This document shows, piece after piece, positions 24,893 through 39,621 of a DNA stretch of 64,000 nt; within the stretch, counting starts at the first letter, position 1, and every line of letters starts with the position of its first letter. Source of the DNA: Chrysomallon squamiferum (Eukaryota; Mollusca; Gastropoda; Neomphalida; Peltospiridae); the NCBI GenBank assembly GCA_012295275.1, contig CM022667.1, positions 8,477,038 through 8,541,037 on the forward strand, given 5' to 3'. A program made the position numbers and the translations under genes. The notes under the pieces are model-generated. The model was not told where the DNA came from. It did no database searches and was given only the letters and a program-made list of their open reading frames with translations.

Positions 24893-27800
24893 TTATGCTT
24901 GATTTGTGGATCACATGGATCCTGACAAACTTGTTACAACTGTAAACAGCATGGAACGACCTTTCCAGTGATTATAAAACAAGCCTCCTAACATATTTAT
25001 GACTAATACAGTCGCTAATTAATGGAATTAATTGCTTTCTTTTTCTTTTCTGTTTTTACATGCAAAAGAGAGAGAGAAAAAAATAGTAATAATAAATAAA
25101 TAAAAACAAAAAAGCCAATCAAATGCTGAAATTCCGGATCTCGTGCTCATGCACCTGACCTCATGGTCGAAAGTCAAGACACGTCAATCTTCAGATCGGT
25201 GCACTACCATGTGCACGTTTTCTGGGATATATTGGAAGACATTCTGTTTTCGCTTTCTCTACCTTCAATTTGTGTAAATAACCTTACGTGACAGCATTTT
25301 TTATTAAGCTTTTGCCATTCTTCAATTATTGTGTTTTATATACAGAATGCAGGTAGTCTCTGTTGGTAGCCAGAACGAAGACCGACGTTGAAAGAGTGAA
25401 TGAAATTTAACCGTACTTCCTCAATTTGAGAAAAATATGAGACAGAAATTTAATTTAAAAAAAAAAAAAATTAATAATAATAAAATATGTGACGTCATTC
25501 GAGTCAATGGTTCGTCATGGAGAGATAGTTATCAGTTTAGTTTTTATGGAAGGCAGAAAATTCCTTTTGATGAACAGACATTCACATTCAACATGAAATG
25601 GCAAGTTTAATGGCAAAAAAAATGTGAATGGAACGCTTCTGTATTTGTGTGAGATCTGAAAGTACTTATCTTATCCAAAACTATGTCCACAACCGATGTA
25701 TAGAGAAATATCTATAGCTTTCTAGTCAATAACAATGTGAGACACAAATCGTACAATCACTGACTGTGGGGAACTTCAACACTCTGATTTTCTATAGACA
25801 GGTGTCACAATAAGTATCATGAAAATATTTCAGCAATTTTCACAGTCTAGTCAGCCTTACATTTTAAATACAATTATTATAATAATTTTACCTTGACATC
25901 ACTTGTTTCACTCGGTTAAAGTTTACCTGTGACAGTACGAATAAATGGCCTGATAAAATTCCTCATATTTGAACGATCTGTCATCGATAATAACATAATA
26001 AAACGTAACAGTGTTACAAAACATTTGAAGCCTCCATTTTACTTCTTCTTAACTAGAGTCGAAACGTCATCGTTGACTGTTAGCCCCTCCCCTCCACTTT
26101 GTATACGATGACATCACGAATGTAGAAAAATGACAATGTCCATATATTATTATTATTAAATTATACTCTTATGTTATTATTATTATTCGTTATTAATTAT
26201 GGCTAAACGGGGTTTGATGGTTACTAAATAAAATAAGTAGCAGTAGTATTAAAATATAATATTTATTATGTGTTTAATGAAAACCGTTTCAAAAAAATAT
26301 ATATATATATATTTAAATCAGAAATTAAACACCAAAGAAGTAACTTTGAACAATACACATATAGTTTATCAAATTAAATATGGTATATAAATTTCACAAT
26401 ACGACTTTTTGTATCTTTCAAAATAACAGGAAAAACGTACCTTGAGGCAAACATTTTATATTATATCGTTCTTAAAAATAAAATTTAAAAAATTTAAAAA
26501 ATGTAATAACAGTTCAGTTTAATTAATATTATATACTGTACAAAAAGTAAGGTGAATATCCTGTTTATGTACTCGCACTGCTCGTGGAATATAATTACTT
26601 TTGCAGTTATCTGTTTGTTAGGGAGGAAAATAAACAAAGACAAAATAATAGCAGACGATTAGTATTTTCTCTCCAGAAGTACAAATATTAATGCTATTAA
26701 TATTTATATATAATCAAGCAGCGGTATATTTCTACAGGTTTTGTACACTTTGAATTAATGTTTTCATGATGGATGTCGGAAATTAATTAAAATGGGTCGT
26801 ATAGTGACCATGCATGATAAAAAAATCACAAATTATCAGTCATGCTGCATCCCAGAAAATATACCAGTTCTCAAAAGCCAGTGAAAGATCGTTCGAGGGA
26901 TCAGCTGAAAGGTGCAAGTAAAACCAATTCCAAAAATACAAATAGATTAGAAATACTGGATTCATCTAAATATGATACCAAGAAATCTTCGTCGGGAAAA
27001 AATTTATCATTAAGTATGTAATAATAATCAATGTATCGTTAACGTCACTCCATGTTTTCTTTCCTAAGTTTCATTTTGTTTGTATGTGTTGAATTTATAT
27101 TTTAACTTTTTATTTTGCTCATAATAATCACAACAACAGTAATAAAATAAATAGTTATGGCTTTTTATTTTATATATAAAGTGGTACCTCGACTTAAGAT
27201 TGCTCCAACTTACGAGTTTTCCGAGTTACGAGCAGTCGCCCGGTCGTTTCTTGCTTTGAATTACGAGCCAAAATCCGAGTTACGAGCGAGCTTCAGCTAC
27301 GCCGCCGTTTCAGGCGTTTGCTTGACGTGGTTACCTCGCCATGAAAACATCTCTGTTGTATTGTGGTCGCGTTTTGTGCAGCATTTTGCAAAAAATTTCC
27401 AGGATCCTAAGAAAGTGAGTGCAAAGGACAGTGCTAAGAAGAAGATGCAGATAATGTCCATTGAATTAAAGCATGAAATCATAGAAAAACATGAGCGAGG
27501 TGTGCATGTGCTACATGATGTAGTCGACTTGTCTAGGCAGTACGAACATAGTTCTTCTACCATACTGAAGCAGAAGGAGTCAATAAAAGCTATAACTCCA
27601 GCAAAAGGAGTTAAAATAATTTCTAAGCTTCAGACCTCTGTCCATGAAAAGATGGAGAAACCTAACTCTGTACACTTTACAAAACCTCAATTTATTTCTA
27701 TTCATTCTCATTTATTTTGTTTTTAAAAAACATTGGTCATTTATACATGTATTTTTCTTATTTAAAAACATGTTACAAAAAATTGGGGTGGTTTTTAGGC

Positions 27801-27920
27801 GGCTGGAACAGATTAATGGTATTTCATTTAATTTCATTTGGGAAAACTGATTTGATAAACAAGCAAATTGAGTTACGAGCTTGGTCACAGAACAAATTAA
27901 ACTCATAAGTCAAGGTACCG

Positions 27921-27958
<38 letters not shown>

Positions 27959-30900
27959 TATAATGGTCAAAACTTGCAGTTTGATATAGTTCCATATAGT
28001 AGCATGTAAAACTGTTATTGTTAAATTTTAAAATGAATTATTATATAATAACTGTTTATCATTCATAAAATACTGAGTTTTAATTTTATGAATGAGTAAC
28101 TGCACTAAGATAATAAGATATTGATAGAAGTATTGTATAAACTATCAGTGTTTATGAATAAAAAGTTTTAAATTTTTTATAGGCATCTAGTAAAGTTTTA
28201 CTAAAATTTCCCAAACGAGAGGAAATTCAAATCATTTAAACCATCTTCGGTTCTGATTCATACCAGATTTTCTCAGCAAAAAATGCTCAAAGAACTAGGT
28301 AGAGTAATATTCCATCTATTTGGTTAATATTAATGAGTCGTGAATTTGAAATAACAATAATAATATTAATAATTAAAAACAATCAGTTTTATTTTATACT
28401 TACAGTATTAACAATTTTTTATTTTTTTTGGTACAGTTATTGATTTTTGAAAGTGTGATATTTGATAGATTTTGACACTTAGTGACATAGCCATGCTGTA
28501 ATCAGAAATAACTTTTCACAAGTTCTTTGTTGAGTCTGATAATTAATTTGTTTCTAAGTTATAGAAATAATAATATTAATCCTTACTTGAAAACCAATTC
28601 ATCATTAAGTAGTCAATCAGACTGTTGGTCAGGTAATATGCTTTGTATCCATATTTGAAGATTACTGGTCACCAAAAAGTGTTCATGGCAAAAATCAATA
28701 TCAGTGATTAGTTTGTTTTATCAATGGTCAGATTCTTTTCAGATTATGTTTATTATTAATAAACTGTTGTACAACATCTTCATAACACTACATAAAAAGT
28801 TTAAAAAAAGAAATGAAAAGAAAAAAGCATATCTGTTTACCTATTATCATTTTTGTTTTGTAAAAATTCAAGATTCAGTTTTAATTAAGGATTTTGAATA
28901 ATTCTACAGATGCTATAATTTTGATGCTAGTGTTTTATGGTTTGTAATCAAATTCAGCTAACACTGTTTATGTTCTTTTTATTTACAATTGCAGAACAAT
29001 GAATTAAAATGTAATAATCATATATTAAATATTAAACTTCAATTTATTCTACAAAGTATATTAATTTACTTAAAATATATCGACTTATGTTAATACAATT
29101 ATTTAATCTCGTTGTGTGATATTTACCTGTTTTACATTCTTTTTTTCTTTTTTGATAGTTTAAATTTTTAATGATGATAAATTTTAGTATTTGTGTATAT
29201 ATAGTAATAATAATAATTATAATTATTATTATTTTTATTATTATTATTGCAGATCGATTGAAAAAAGGTAAACGTGATGGTACACCTGAAAAATCCCGTA
29301 CTCCATCCCAGGAGGCTACTCAGGATGATGTTAATCCACCATCCAGAAACTATATATGGAATGAGGAAATTGAAAAGCTGCAGATAAAGGATGAAGAACT
29401 TGTAAAGGTTCAGAGCTATGTTACCTATGTCATTTTACCACATTTTTATTTTTGCACACACACACAAGTATTAATTTATTTTTATTATTTCCTTTAATAA
29501 TAGGTTTAATGAACAATCTTTATCAACAAATACATCATTTAATCAGTTTTTGTTGTTATTTTTGACCCCATGAAATAATGGCTATTTTGACAGCAATAAA
29601 CTATAATTTATATAAGATTTTTAATAATATTTTAATCAGTTTATAAATAAATAAAATAGATGATAAAAGTTTCTGCATAATTTATTAAATAAATGCAGAT
29701 ATATGTGTTCAATGGTGAAAGGATTCTAGGAAACAAATTCACAGGAAAAATAGTCACAGAAAAAAATACACAGGTAAAAAATGTAAAAGGAAAAAAGTCA
29801 GATTAAGAAATGAAAGATTGATTAAACACATTTTGTCAGAGTTTTTTGTTAATGTTCTTTGATTTTAATGTTAGTGTTTATGCGAATGTTCCACCCAATA
29901 CCACAAAGAAATTCTGCAAATTCAACTTCATCTTTTGACACATTTCCACGACAACTTGGCTTTGCAAATTGCATGTTTGGTATACATGAACCCCTTATAA
30001 CAGATTGTCTTACCACCCTTATTGCTATGAATAACTTCCATATTAAACATACTTCTGCTACTAGAGTAAGCTGGAGAATATAAAAGTGAAAAACATTTTA
30101 ACCTGGGACATTTTATAAATCATTTACAGTAGGAAGCGCTTAGTTTAAATATATCCTAATCACTAACCTACACCTAATCCTGCTTAACTGAACCTAATTA
30201 ATAAGTGTAACAAGTCATCAGCCCTGCACAATATGAAGCCTCTTTCTATAATCTAGCCTAATCAATAAGCTTAACAATTACCACATGCATACTATGATGC
30301 CACATTCAATACTCCATAAACCCATATCTTTTGTGACTTTTTTCCCATACTAAATTGTGAATTTTTTTTTCTGTGACTTTTTTCCAGCCATCTGTGAAAA
30401 CTACTGAGTACAAGTTAATGAAAGAAAATGGACATTTTCACAACAGAAAATCTTGAGAAAAACCTATTTACTATTCCACCTGTCTCCTTGTTACATTGAT
30501 TTTATTTATACATTAGTTTTCACTTGCTTTTAAGAGTTTGTATAAAAATGGCATTTGTTTGAATCATCAGTGATCTACTTATGGATTTGTTCAAGTCAAT
30601 TCTTCATGCTGGTGTAGGAATATAATTAGGTGTCACTATCTTAAACATTAAATTTCCTATCTCCAAAATTTAACTCACTTGCTCATTTTGCACAAATCAT
30701 GCATAATCAGTCAATGAATACAGCATGTCTATATTTGTTAGATGAGTTTAAAAAAATGTGCTCTCAAATAAAATAATCCACATTAAAGTATATTTAAGTT
30801 TATTAAATAAGCATAAATTTGTATGCAGTTAGTAAATATATTTGTTTATTATTGTCTGTTTCAGTAATAAGCAAAGGAAGGTGAAAACTGCAGCATCCAA

Positions 30901-33900
30901 ATGTTTTAAAACTATTATTTTATTGATGTAGTTCTTGTTAGCAGTGGTAGGTCTCCTGAAACAACAATAATAAGTTGAACAAATGAAGTCTTTATTCAGA
31001 TACTTCCTTTTTGCTGTTACAGCTACATGAACCAAAACCTCCCAGTGAGAGTAAGCCAACTCCAGTAACTGCAAATGTTCTGGTGCGAAAAGTGAAACCA
31101 GCAGAAGACTGGGATAAGCCAAAGCCAAAAGTGTGAGTATAATGTTGTAGTGAAAAATGAAACATGCATTTGAAATGATGACAGCAAAATATAAATATTC
31201 TAAGAAGACTATGCTGTTTATAATATCAGTACCATTGAACCTACTGTAAAAAGAAAAGCTAAGCTTTTTAATTATTGGTTTCTCAGCAGTATTTAATAGA
31301 TTTTCAATAAATATCTCCAAATAGCTTTCACTGAAATGGGGAAACATTAAAAAAAGTTTTGTGTTGTGTTTGTTTTATTTATCTACTTGGCTGCTTTATT
31401 TATTTATTTAATTTTTTTTTTTCCAGTTTGACAGTTGCCAAGCCAGCTCCACTGGATGCACCAGTAAAACCATTGGATTACTCAGGTAAGCACAAAATGA
31501 TAATTTTAAATTATAAATTATAATATTTACAAGGTATGTTTCATGAATTTATAGTTATGATAAAAATAACAACCTATAAATAAAAAGAAATATTTCTCTG
31601 GTATTAATGTTACTGAAAAAAATGTGATTTCTATTTTTTCATTTTTTTGTTTTAACTTGTTTTCTTGGAGTCAGTATAGTTGTCATGTTTTATAATAAGT
31701 TTATGAGATATATTTCATATTTATGAGTGCATTTATTTTCTCTATCTATCTATCGTGTGTGTATATATATATATATACACAACATGTATGTGTATGCATT
31801 ACCCTTTTTTTATTGTTTTACTCAAAGATGACAGATGGTATAAGTAGACAGGCTATCATGTTTAAGATACTGTTTGTGAAAAAATCATAAATTTCTTGAT
31901 CATTCCAGGTTTTGCTGGCCCTCGATACAACCCTGATGGTTCTGTAATTTCTTACAGTATTTTAGGTTCATATAAAGATTTTCATAAAGAAGCCATCAAA
32001 CATGGAGATTTAATAGTAAGATACAAACAGTAAAATGTTTAACCTTTATGTGTCATAACTTATATAGGACTGACTTTCTGTATGTAATATATTAAAAATG
32101 ATTTTATAAGAAAACATTGTTTTTTTTTCTTTACTGAGGGATATCTATAGCCTTAATGTGTCCATGATACATTGTATTTGTCTGCATAAATCTCATGATT
32201 TATTTTAATAAATAAATAAATAAATAAATAAATGAAAATAGAATAAAGTGAATCATGTTTTATTTAACAATAAAAACAAAACAAAAAATCAACATGTTGT
32301 TAATCAAAAACATGACTGAATTTTATTTGTCAGGATCTGCCACTTCCAAAACCTGATGATGTACTTGATGAAACCCCAACAGTTAAATATGAAAAGAAGC
32401 CAAAGGAAGATACATTTGGACAGAAGAAAGCAGATGAGAACAATGCCTTAATGAACTGGCAGAGGAAAATGAGAGAGAGGAAACTGCAGCAAGGATACAT
32501 ATCCAGTTTAGTATGGTTGATTAAAAAAATAAGATGTTCTGTTTTTACAATATAAAGGCTTGATTCAGTTCACTCATGAATTTCATTTAGAAAATTTTTT
32601 TTTTTTTATTCAGAATAAATAAAAGTCTATTCCTTCATGTCTGTTCTTTTTAACTTTTGCTTAATTCAAAATATTTCAAAGTTTTTCATTGTTAATTTAA
32701 TCTATTGCATTACTTGATTTTAGTTTTAACTCATTTTTATTAAATAATATTTTTAATAGTTAAGTTTATAGATTTGTTAAATAGGTTTTAAAATATGTAA
32801 TTTTTGATTTCATATTTAATTTCAGAACTGCTACAGAAGAAACCAGAAGATCTTGCCATGAATCAAGCAGACAATTATCGCTAACATTCAAGAAGAGAGA
32901 TACATCATAGACAGAACCATTCCTTTAATTGAAGAAGGAAAAGGATGTCAGTTTTTGTTATATTTAATAAATAAGATTTGTTTTTTCTATGCTGAATATA
33001 TTTGTTATTTCATATCTATTGAGGTGACTTGAAAATCACATTTTATGATTCAGCATGTATCATGAAAGACTAAATAGTATTTTTTAGGGTGACTGACACA
33101 TTTGTTTTATTTATGAGATTAAATTAAGTAAGTAAATTTATTATTATATAGATCGAGTTGGCAGTGAGTTTTGGAGTCAGCAAGAACAGTTTGGTGATGA
33201 CATCAAAGGAATTCAGTAAGTTTGGTTTAAATCCCTGCATTCAAAACAACAACCTGTGTAAGATATTTTGTATTCCAGATCTGTTTATTGAGTCAGACAA
33301 GTAAATGTTATTAAGACAATGTCTTTAGACATTAATAATTGTGCTGGAGTGGTAACAAGAATGATATTCATAAGACACAACATACACATGTGAATGCACA
33401 CTAGATGCTCTGTATTTCATTGCTGCTTTCAGAAAATATGATAGCAGTTTATGATTATTATATTTATATTGAGATAATAAGAGAAGTTGTTCTGTTTTGC
33501 AGTATGACTCTCACACAGACTCAAAAAGGTTACCCACCTCCTGTAGAACATGTTGGAATTCCTCAGTCAGTTAGACTGGAAAAAGGTAATATGTTAATTT
33601 ATCACAAAATGATGTATAAATAAGAATTTAAAAAAAAAAAAAAAACATTTATATTAATAAAAAAATCTTACCAATGAATAATTTCATTTTACTGTTTTAT
33701 TATTGTGAGAAATGTTCTGAATTTTAGGATGGACTTGGGAGCCAAACTACACAGCCCCAGTCCGTTATCCATGGCACAAAGCTCCATACTACGAAAAAAG
33801 AAAGAAACAGCTTCGGAAAGTTATTAACGAATTAGACTCTCACCGACCAGTGAGTACTCATCTTATGAATGCATGCAGATATGTCATATCAAAGTCAAAG

Positions 33901-34284
33901 TCTTTTTGAAAATAAATGTTTTTTTTCAATTATAAATCTGAAAATAATGAAAAAAATTGAAATAAAATAAAATAAAACAATAAAATTTTGAAAGGTAAAA
34001 TCATTGCAAAATGTTTCATTTAAATAGCTGTTGAATACTTCAGATTAAATATCTTATGTAATGTTTTTATTAAGTTTACTGAAATGATATCTTCATTTAA
34101 ATAAAAATAATGAATTTAAAAATAATTTATTTTTATATAAAATGTTTTCTAAGTTAAAAAAAAATATCCAAATGATCAGTGTCTGAAAAAAAGACAAAAG
34201 AAACATTTTTGTTTTGCTTTCATTCGGTTTTTTTTTATTTTTTTTTTATTTTTATTGATTATTGTTATTGTTATTGTTATTAAT

Positions 34285-34315
<31 letters not shown>

Positions 34316-34788
34316 TTATTATTATTATTTGTTTTTTTTATTTTAGGATTTTGATAGACTGGAAGTAATTGGACAGAACCCTTCAAAAGAAGATGACAGA
34401 GACATGACTGAAGCTATTTCCGAAATGGAGCAAGAAACAAGAATTCAAGAAACACCAATGATTGAAAGGTTTTAATTTCTTCCTTCTGTTTTTTTTTTTG
34501 TGTGTGTTTTCTGTTGTTTTTAAATTTAATTAGTTGAATATTTTAATTGCATAACAACAATATGTTATTTCTAATAACATTCCTTTGTGGCTTAGTCAGT
34601 TAAACTATTATTTATCGATAATTCCATTAGGAAAAAATTGATATGGAAAAAAAAGTTGTATTTTAATAGTTCTGATTTATCTCATTCTTGTTTTTGTCAT
34701 GCTTGGTGTCAAGAGGAATGTTATGTAGCATAAAAAATGTGGCAAGAATTATATATATGAATGTATGTATGTATGTATGTGTATCTTT

Positions 34789-34819
<31 letters not shown>

Positions 34820-37800
34820 TATATATATATATATAAATTACAACACAATTTTGTTCAATTTTTGAACCATATATAGCACAACATGATAAAACATATTTTG
34901 ACTGAATAAAAATTAACACAAAATTTGATTCCATTTTTTCTTAATATAAACTACATTTATGCTATCTATGGAATTAATACTATTTTTAAGAATTTATATC
35001 ATTTGAAAAATAAATAGTTTAATGTATCTGACTAATACAGGCCAGTATTAAATTAAATAATGTATTATGGAACAATTGCTTTTATTTGGACTGTTGACTA
35101 GTATCTAGAACCTGAATATATTAACACATAATGGCTAATTTCTAAATCCAAAATTAATTATCATTAATGGGAATAATTACTACCAAGTTTAAGGTAGTAT
35201 ATTGACAAATATACAGAAATTAATATAATTATGTTATCCAAAAAATCTCCTGGATTGTAATAAGTTAGAAACCATATTTAGAGTATATTACAGTGAAACA
35301 CAGCTCAGAATATAAGTTAATATATGTTATGTATGTTATTAGAAAAACATGCTGAAAAAATATTACAGTAATTTCAAAGAGAAATACTTTTATAAATATT
35401 TTGTTACACAAGAGCTTCATCTGCAGTAATATTTCCTATCTGTTTTCAGAGAGGCAGTACCAGAAGCTGAAAATCGTCTGAAACCAGTGTTTGGTCCATC
35501 TCTTCTGTTTGCTGGACAGCCAGCTCAGTGGGTTGGCAGCAGTGAAACATTTCAAGGAGAAATTGGAATTGAGACTCGAGTGACATTTGAGTCATATACT
35601 GGGGATCGGGTAATGTCCCATCTGGAAATCATCAATGATGGAACAACATCTGTATACTTTGACTGGAAAGTAAGTATTAATAATTTAGGGAGAATAAATA
35701 ATGCAGGCGTGTTCAATTTTGATATTAAAAAACAAATCTTCATCATCTCTTTAAAGTTGAATATATTTTTCAAAAGCACTGTTATTTGGAAAGCATATAT
35801 ATTTATCTGAAACACCAAAATCATAAATGTGTGTGTGTGTGTTAAAGACAGAGAGAGAGAGAGAGAAAACTGTCAATATTCATATTTATATTTTTTATAA
35901 AGGTCAGAATACAATGTTTGATATTCCTGTTCATTTCATAGATTTTGGTTTTTACAATGTATTTTCATAATTTCAGCAAATACCAAGAGACAATCCATTT
36001 GATTTAGTAAAACCTAAAATTCAAAGGTTTTATTTCAATAACAGCAATGGTGAGTATTGAAACACTTTTTCACAGAATCTCTAACAATATAATTTATAAA
36101 ACTACATTAAATTATTTTTTTTTAATTATTCAGATCTTAATAAATCAGATATTTTATTGTCTGTATTTGCTAGAAGATTATACACTGTTTATTCTTAAGT
36201 TATAAAATTTCAAGAATGAAACTATTGAGTAAGAAATAATATTTTCAGATTCTCTGTAGACCTACCTGACTATGATAAAAAATAATTGTTTGTTCTAGGT
36301 GTAATTCTTCCTGGTGAAACTATGAAGTTTCCTTTTGTATTCAAATCTCCCAATGCTGGTGTTTTTTCGGAACAGTGGAAGTTTGAGACCCGCCCTGTTC
36401 TTATTGGTGGAGCTGACCTCATAGTGACTCTGAGGGGAGTGGCTTTGCAGGAGGATATTTATGAGACAGAAAGAAACTTAATTCAGGTAGAAATCATACT
36501 TACCATAGAATAAAATTTTATTTTAGAAATAATAATGTAACAGTGTTCATCTATTTATGTTAATATTTTAGTTCCTAATTTGTCATTATCTCTTTCAATC
36601 AATCTAGACAGCTCAAGAATGTGGACAGTTTTTTTTTTTTTGTGTGTTTTATGTTTTCAAATAATACTTGCTCTATTATTATAACTGCTGTCATTGAAAA
36701 AATACAAAATATGATAATCTATAATCCATTTGTAAGTTTTAACCCTAAAGTAAAGTACATATTATGACTAATATCTATAAATACCATCTAAACCAAATGA
36801 AGAATGTGGAATAAGTTTTAAATTGTTAAAAATATATTATTTTCATGACATAATTACTTCCCCTGTTGAGTATTCATGAACTGATCTACAAAATAATTTC
36901 CACTTTGCTATTTTTATTGCAGCAAGAACTTTTATACAATCAAATATTTGAAAAATGGAAAAACAGTTTACCAGATCTCCATAAATATCAGAAAAGAAAT
37001 ATTTACAAGGAATAATTATGGGGTCTGTATTTCATTTTATGAGTTATTTTATTATTTATACACATTTAAAAAAAAAAATTTCAGTTAAATATATATTTCT
37101 ATTCAAAATCTTTGAAACTCTTTATAAAAATAATGTATCCAAATTTTAATATTAGAATCTTTCAAAACAGTTACTTTGAAATCTCTACATACAGTCAGTT
37201 TTACATGTAGCAGAAATGTTTTTTGAAACATGATTGCAGCTTTGTTTTTCATAAGGCAATTTGTTTTCCAGTACAGAACATAGAAAAATCAAATAATTAT
37301 AAATGTTCTTGTTACAGATTGCATAATTATCACAGTAATTGCATAAATGTTTAACAGGTATTTCTGAAATATTGACAAGCTGTATTTTGTCTGTTTTATT
37401 GTTAAAAAGTTGTTGCTTAAATAGCAGTTGTGAAAAACTTTAACTCAGGTTTTAAGGGTGTTGAAAAACATTTTCTTATTAACAGATCATCTATCACCAT
37501 GCAACAGTGGAACAGCTGAAAGAATTATATCTTCAATTGATTCCTGAAGAGGAACGAGAAGGCAAATTCTGGGACCTTTGTATACAAGATTTAACAGATG
37601 TTTGTATAATTAATAATAAAATCTTCTGTTTTTAAAAGATTTCATTACATAAACTTAATAGGTTTAAAGAATGAATCTGTAAATATACCTTGGATGACTG
37701 ATGATCTATAATAGATTGTAACTGGTAAATAAATAATAATTATAATTATAATAATAAGACACAGAGATAAGAGATACATTTCATTATTGTTCAACAAATT

Positions 37801-39525
37801 TATATTAACTTCACAATATTCTTAATGATAGGTTAGACAAATTTATTTTAAAGTTTACTTATTTGATTTTGAATTTAAATTTTGTTTTATTTACACACAA
37901 TGACACAAATATTTCAGCTTGTGACAGAACTGGATGAAGATGATGAAAGAAAAGAAACATTTCTCATTACAATTAATGAGGCTGTTGAGAAAATGTCTTT
38001 CTGCCCTTTTGAAGCCACAAACAATCCACTATATGGTGTTGGGTGAGTATTACAAAATAATTAGATATCACAGTAATAATGAGAAACATTTTACTAAATA
38101 AAAGAATAAGAATCCAATACACAAACAAAAGATAATAACCAAACAACATACTTAATAATACATACACTCCTTCATCACCATAAGACAATAGTAATGGATT
38201 TACTACATGGTATGGAAAGATGCCACAGGAATCATCAAAAGCACAGTGCATTGGACATCTGTAGGGAAAAGGAAGATAACTTGGCACAGAACTGTTGAGA
38301 CAGACATGAGTGACATGAGACACCTGGGAGACCTCTGAGAAATTGACAAGGAACAAACTGTGGTAGAGGAACTTTATTACTGTCATAAGGCAGCATAAAG
38401 TGGATCAGGCATTGTTATAACAGAACTTAACAATCACTGTCCAGTAATGTTTTCCAAAATGTTTAAGTAATGAACAAAACTTTTCTGTTAGGTATTAGTT
38501 TTCCTGAACAAATTAAATCTGACTTCGATAGATTTATCAGTTATTTGCATCTAACTGCTTTGGATTGTAAAACAGTTATAAATTATTTTATTTTGCAGGT
38601 ATCAGATGCTGGCTGATGCTTTGGATGACATAGTCGGAGAGTCAATGCTTCTTCGTCATGTCATGGGATTACCAGAAAGAGACTGGGATGATTTAGAAAG
38701 TGAATTAAGTATGTATTCAAATAAGGTTTTTAAAAGTAGTTTGCATAAATCATACTTTATTGTGTATACTACAACAAGACAGCTTATAATCAAATGAGTA
38801 TTGTATGATGTTTATTGTTACTGAAAACATTTCAGTTAAGTAATAGCACCATTCTAATTCATATTATTATCTCCAAGTTTCTGTGTACATTTGTAATCAT
38901 TAATTTAAAAGACACACAGAATCAAAAGACAGCAATGAAAGTGTTTGTTTTAACAATACACTCTGCAGTTCATGATGACTGAAAGTATCATTCAAATTCA
39001 TTTTGTTCATTTCATTTGCAGATATTAAAGCTGAAAGTTAATGACAACCTAACTTGAAACATTTTGTAGACATACAAATGGTCACATACTGATATCAGTC
39101 ATACAAGTGCACATATGTATGAATTGTATCATACAAATGAACAGTTTTTCTTACAGAATAATAGCCTAACCAAATATTTTAATTTGTAGTCATTATTTTT
39201 TTCTTTTTTCAGGATATTTTAGTAACCTTAGTCTATAATCTGTTGATTTAACAAATGAAAGCTGTTTGTTTCCTTTTCAGTTTAAAACATGCTAATTATA
39301 AATGAATTATAAAGAAACTAACATTAAAGATAAATAATAATTTTAAAACTAATATTAAAGATAAAAAATAATTTTAAAAATAATATTGAAATTGGTCAGA
39401 AAAATGTTCCGTTAGTATAAAAATGAATAAAAGCCAAAACATTATTTTTTATATCAATAACTTCTCCCATGGGTTGAAGTAACATACATTATGACATTAA
39501 ACAGATTTCCTTATTAAAAAAATAG

Positions 39526-39621
<96 letters not shown>

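Noticed and set aside
25125-25215. tRNA gene or tRNA-derived SINE on the minus strand
   Set aside because: Some words resemble a tRNA head, but no cloverleaf or matched A and B boxes can be built.
27157-27726. 189-codon frame as an ordinary host gene
   Set aside because: It lies within inverted terminal repeats and encodes only the HTH start of a pogo-type transposase. Its first 70 codons are terminal-repeat sequence.
32882-32884. RNA editing as a repair of the exon 8 stop
   Set aside because: A-to-I editing could change the TAA, but the reading phase would still be off by one base in the rest of the exon.
35487-35810. 107-codon frame as a complete gene
   Set aside because: It is MYCBPAP exon 13 read through its donor into the intron. 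The real exon ends at 35669.
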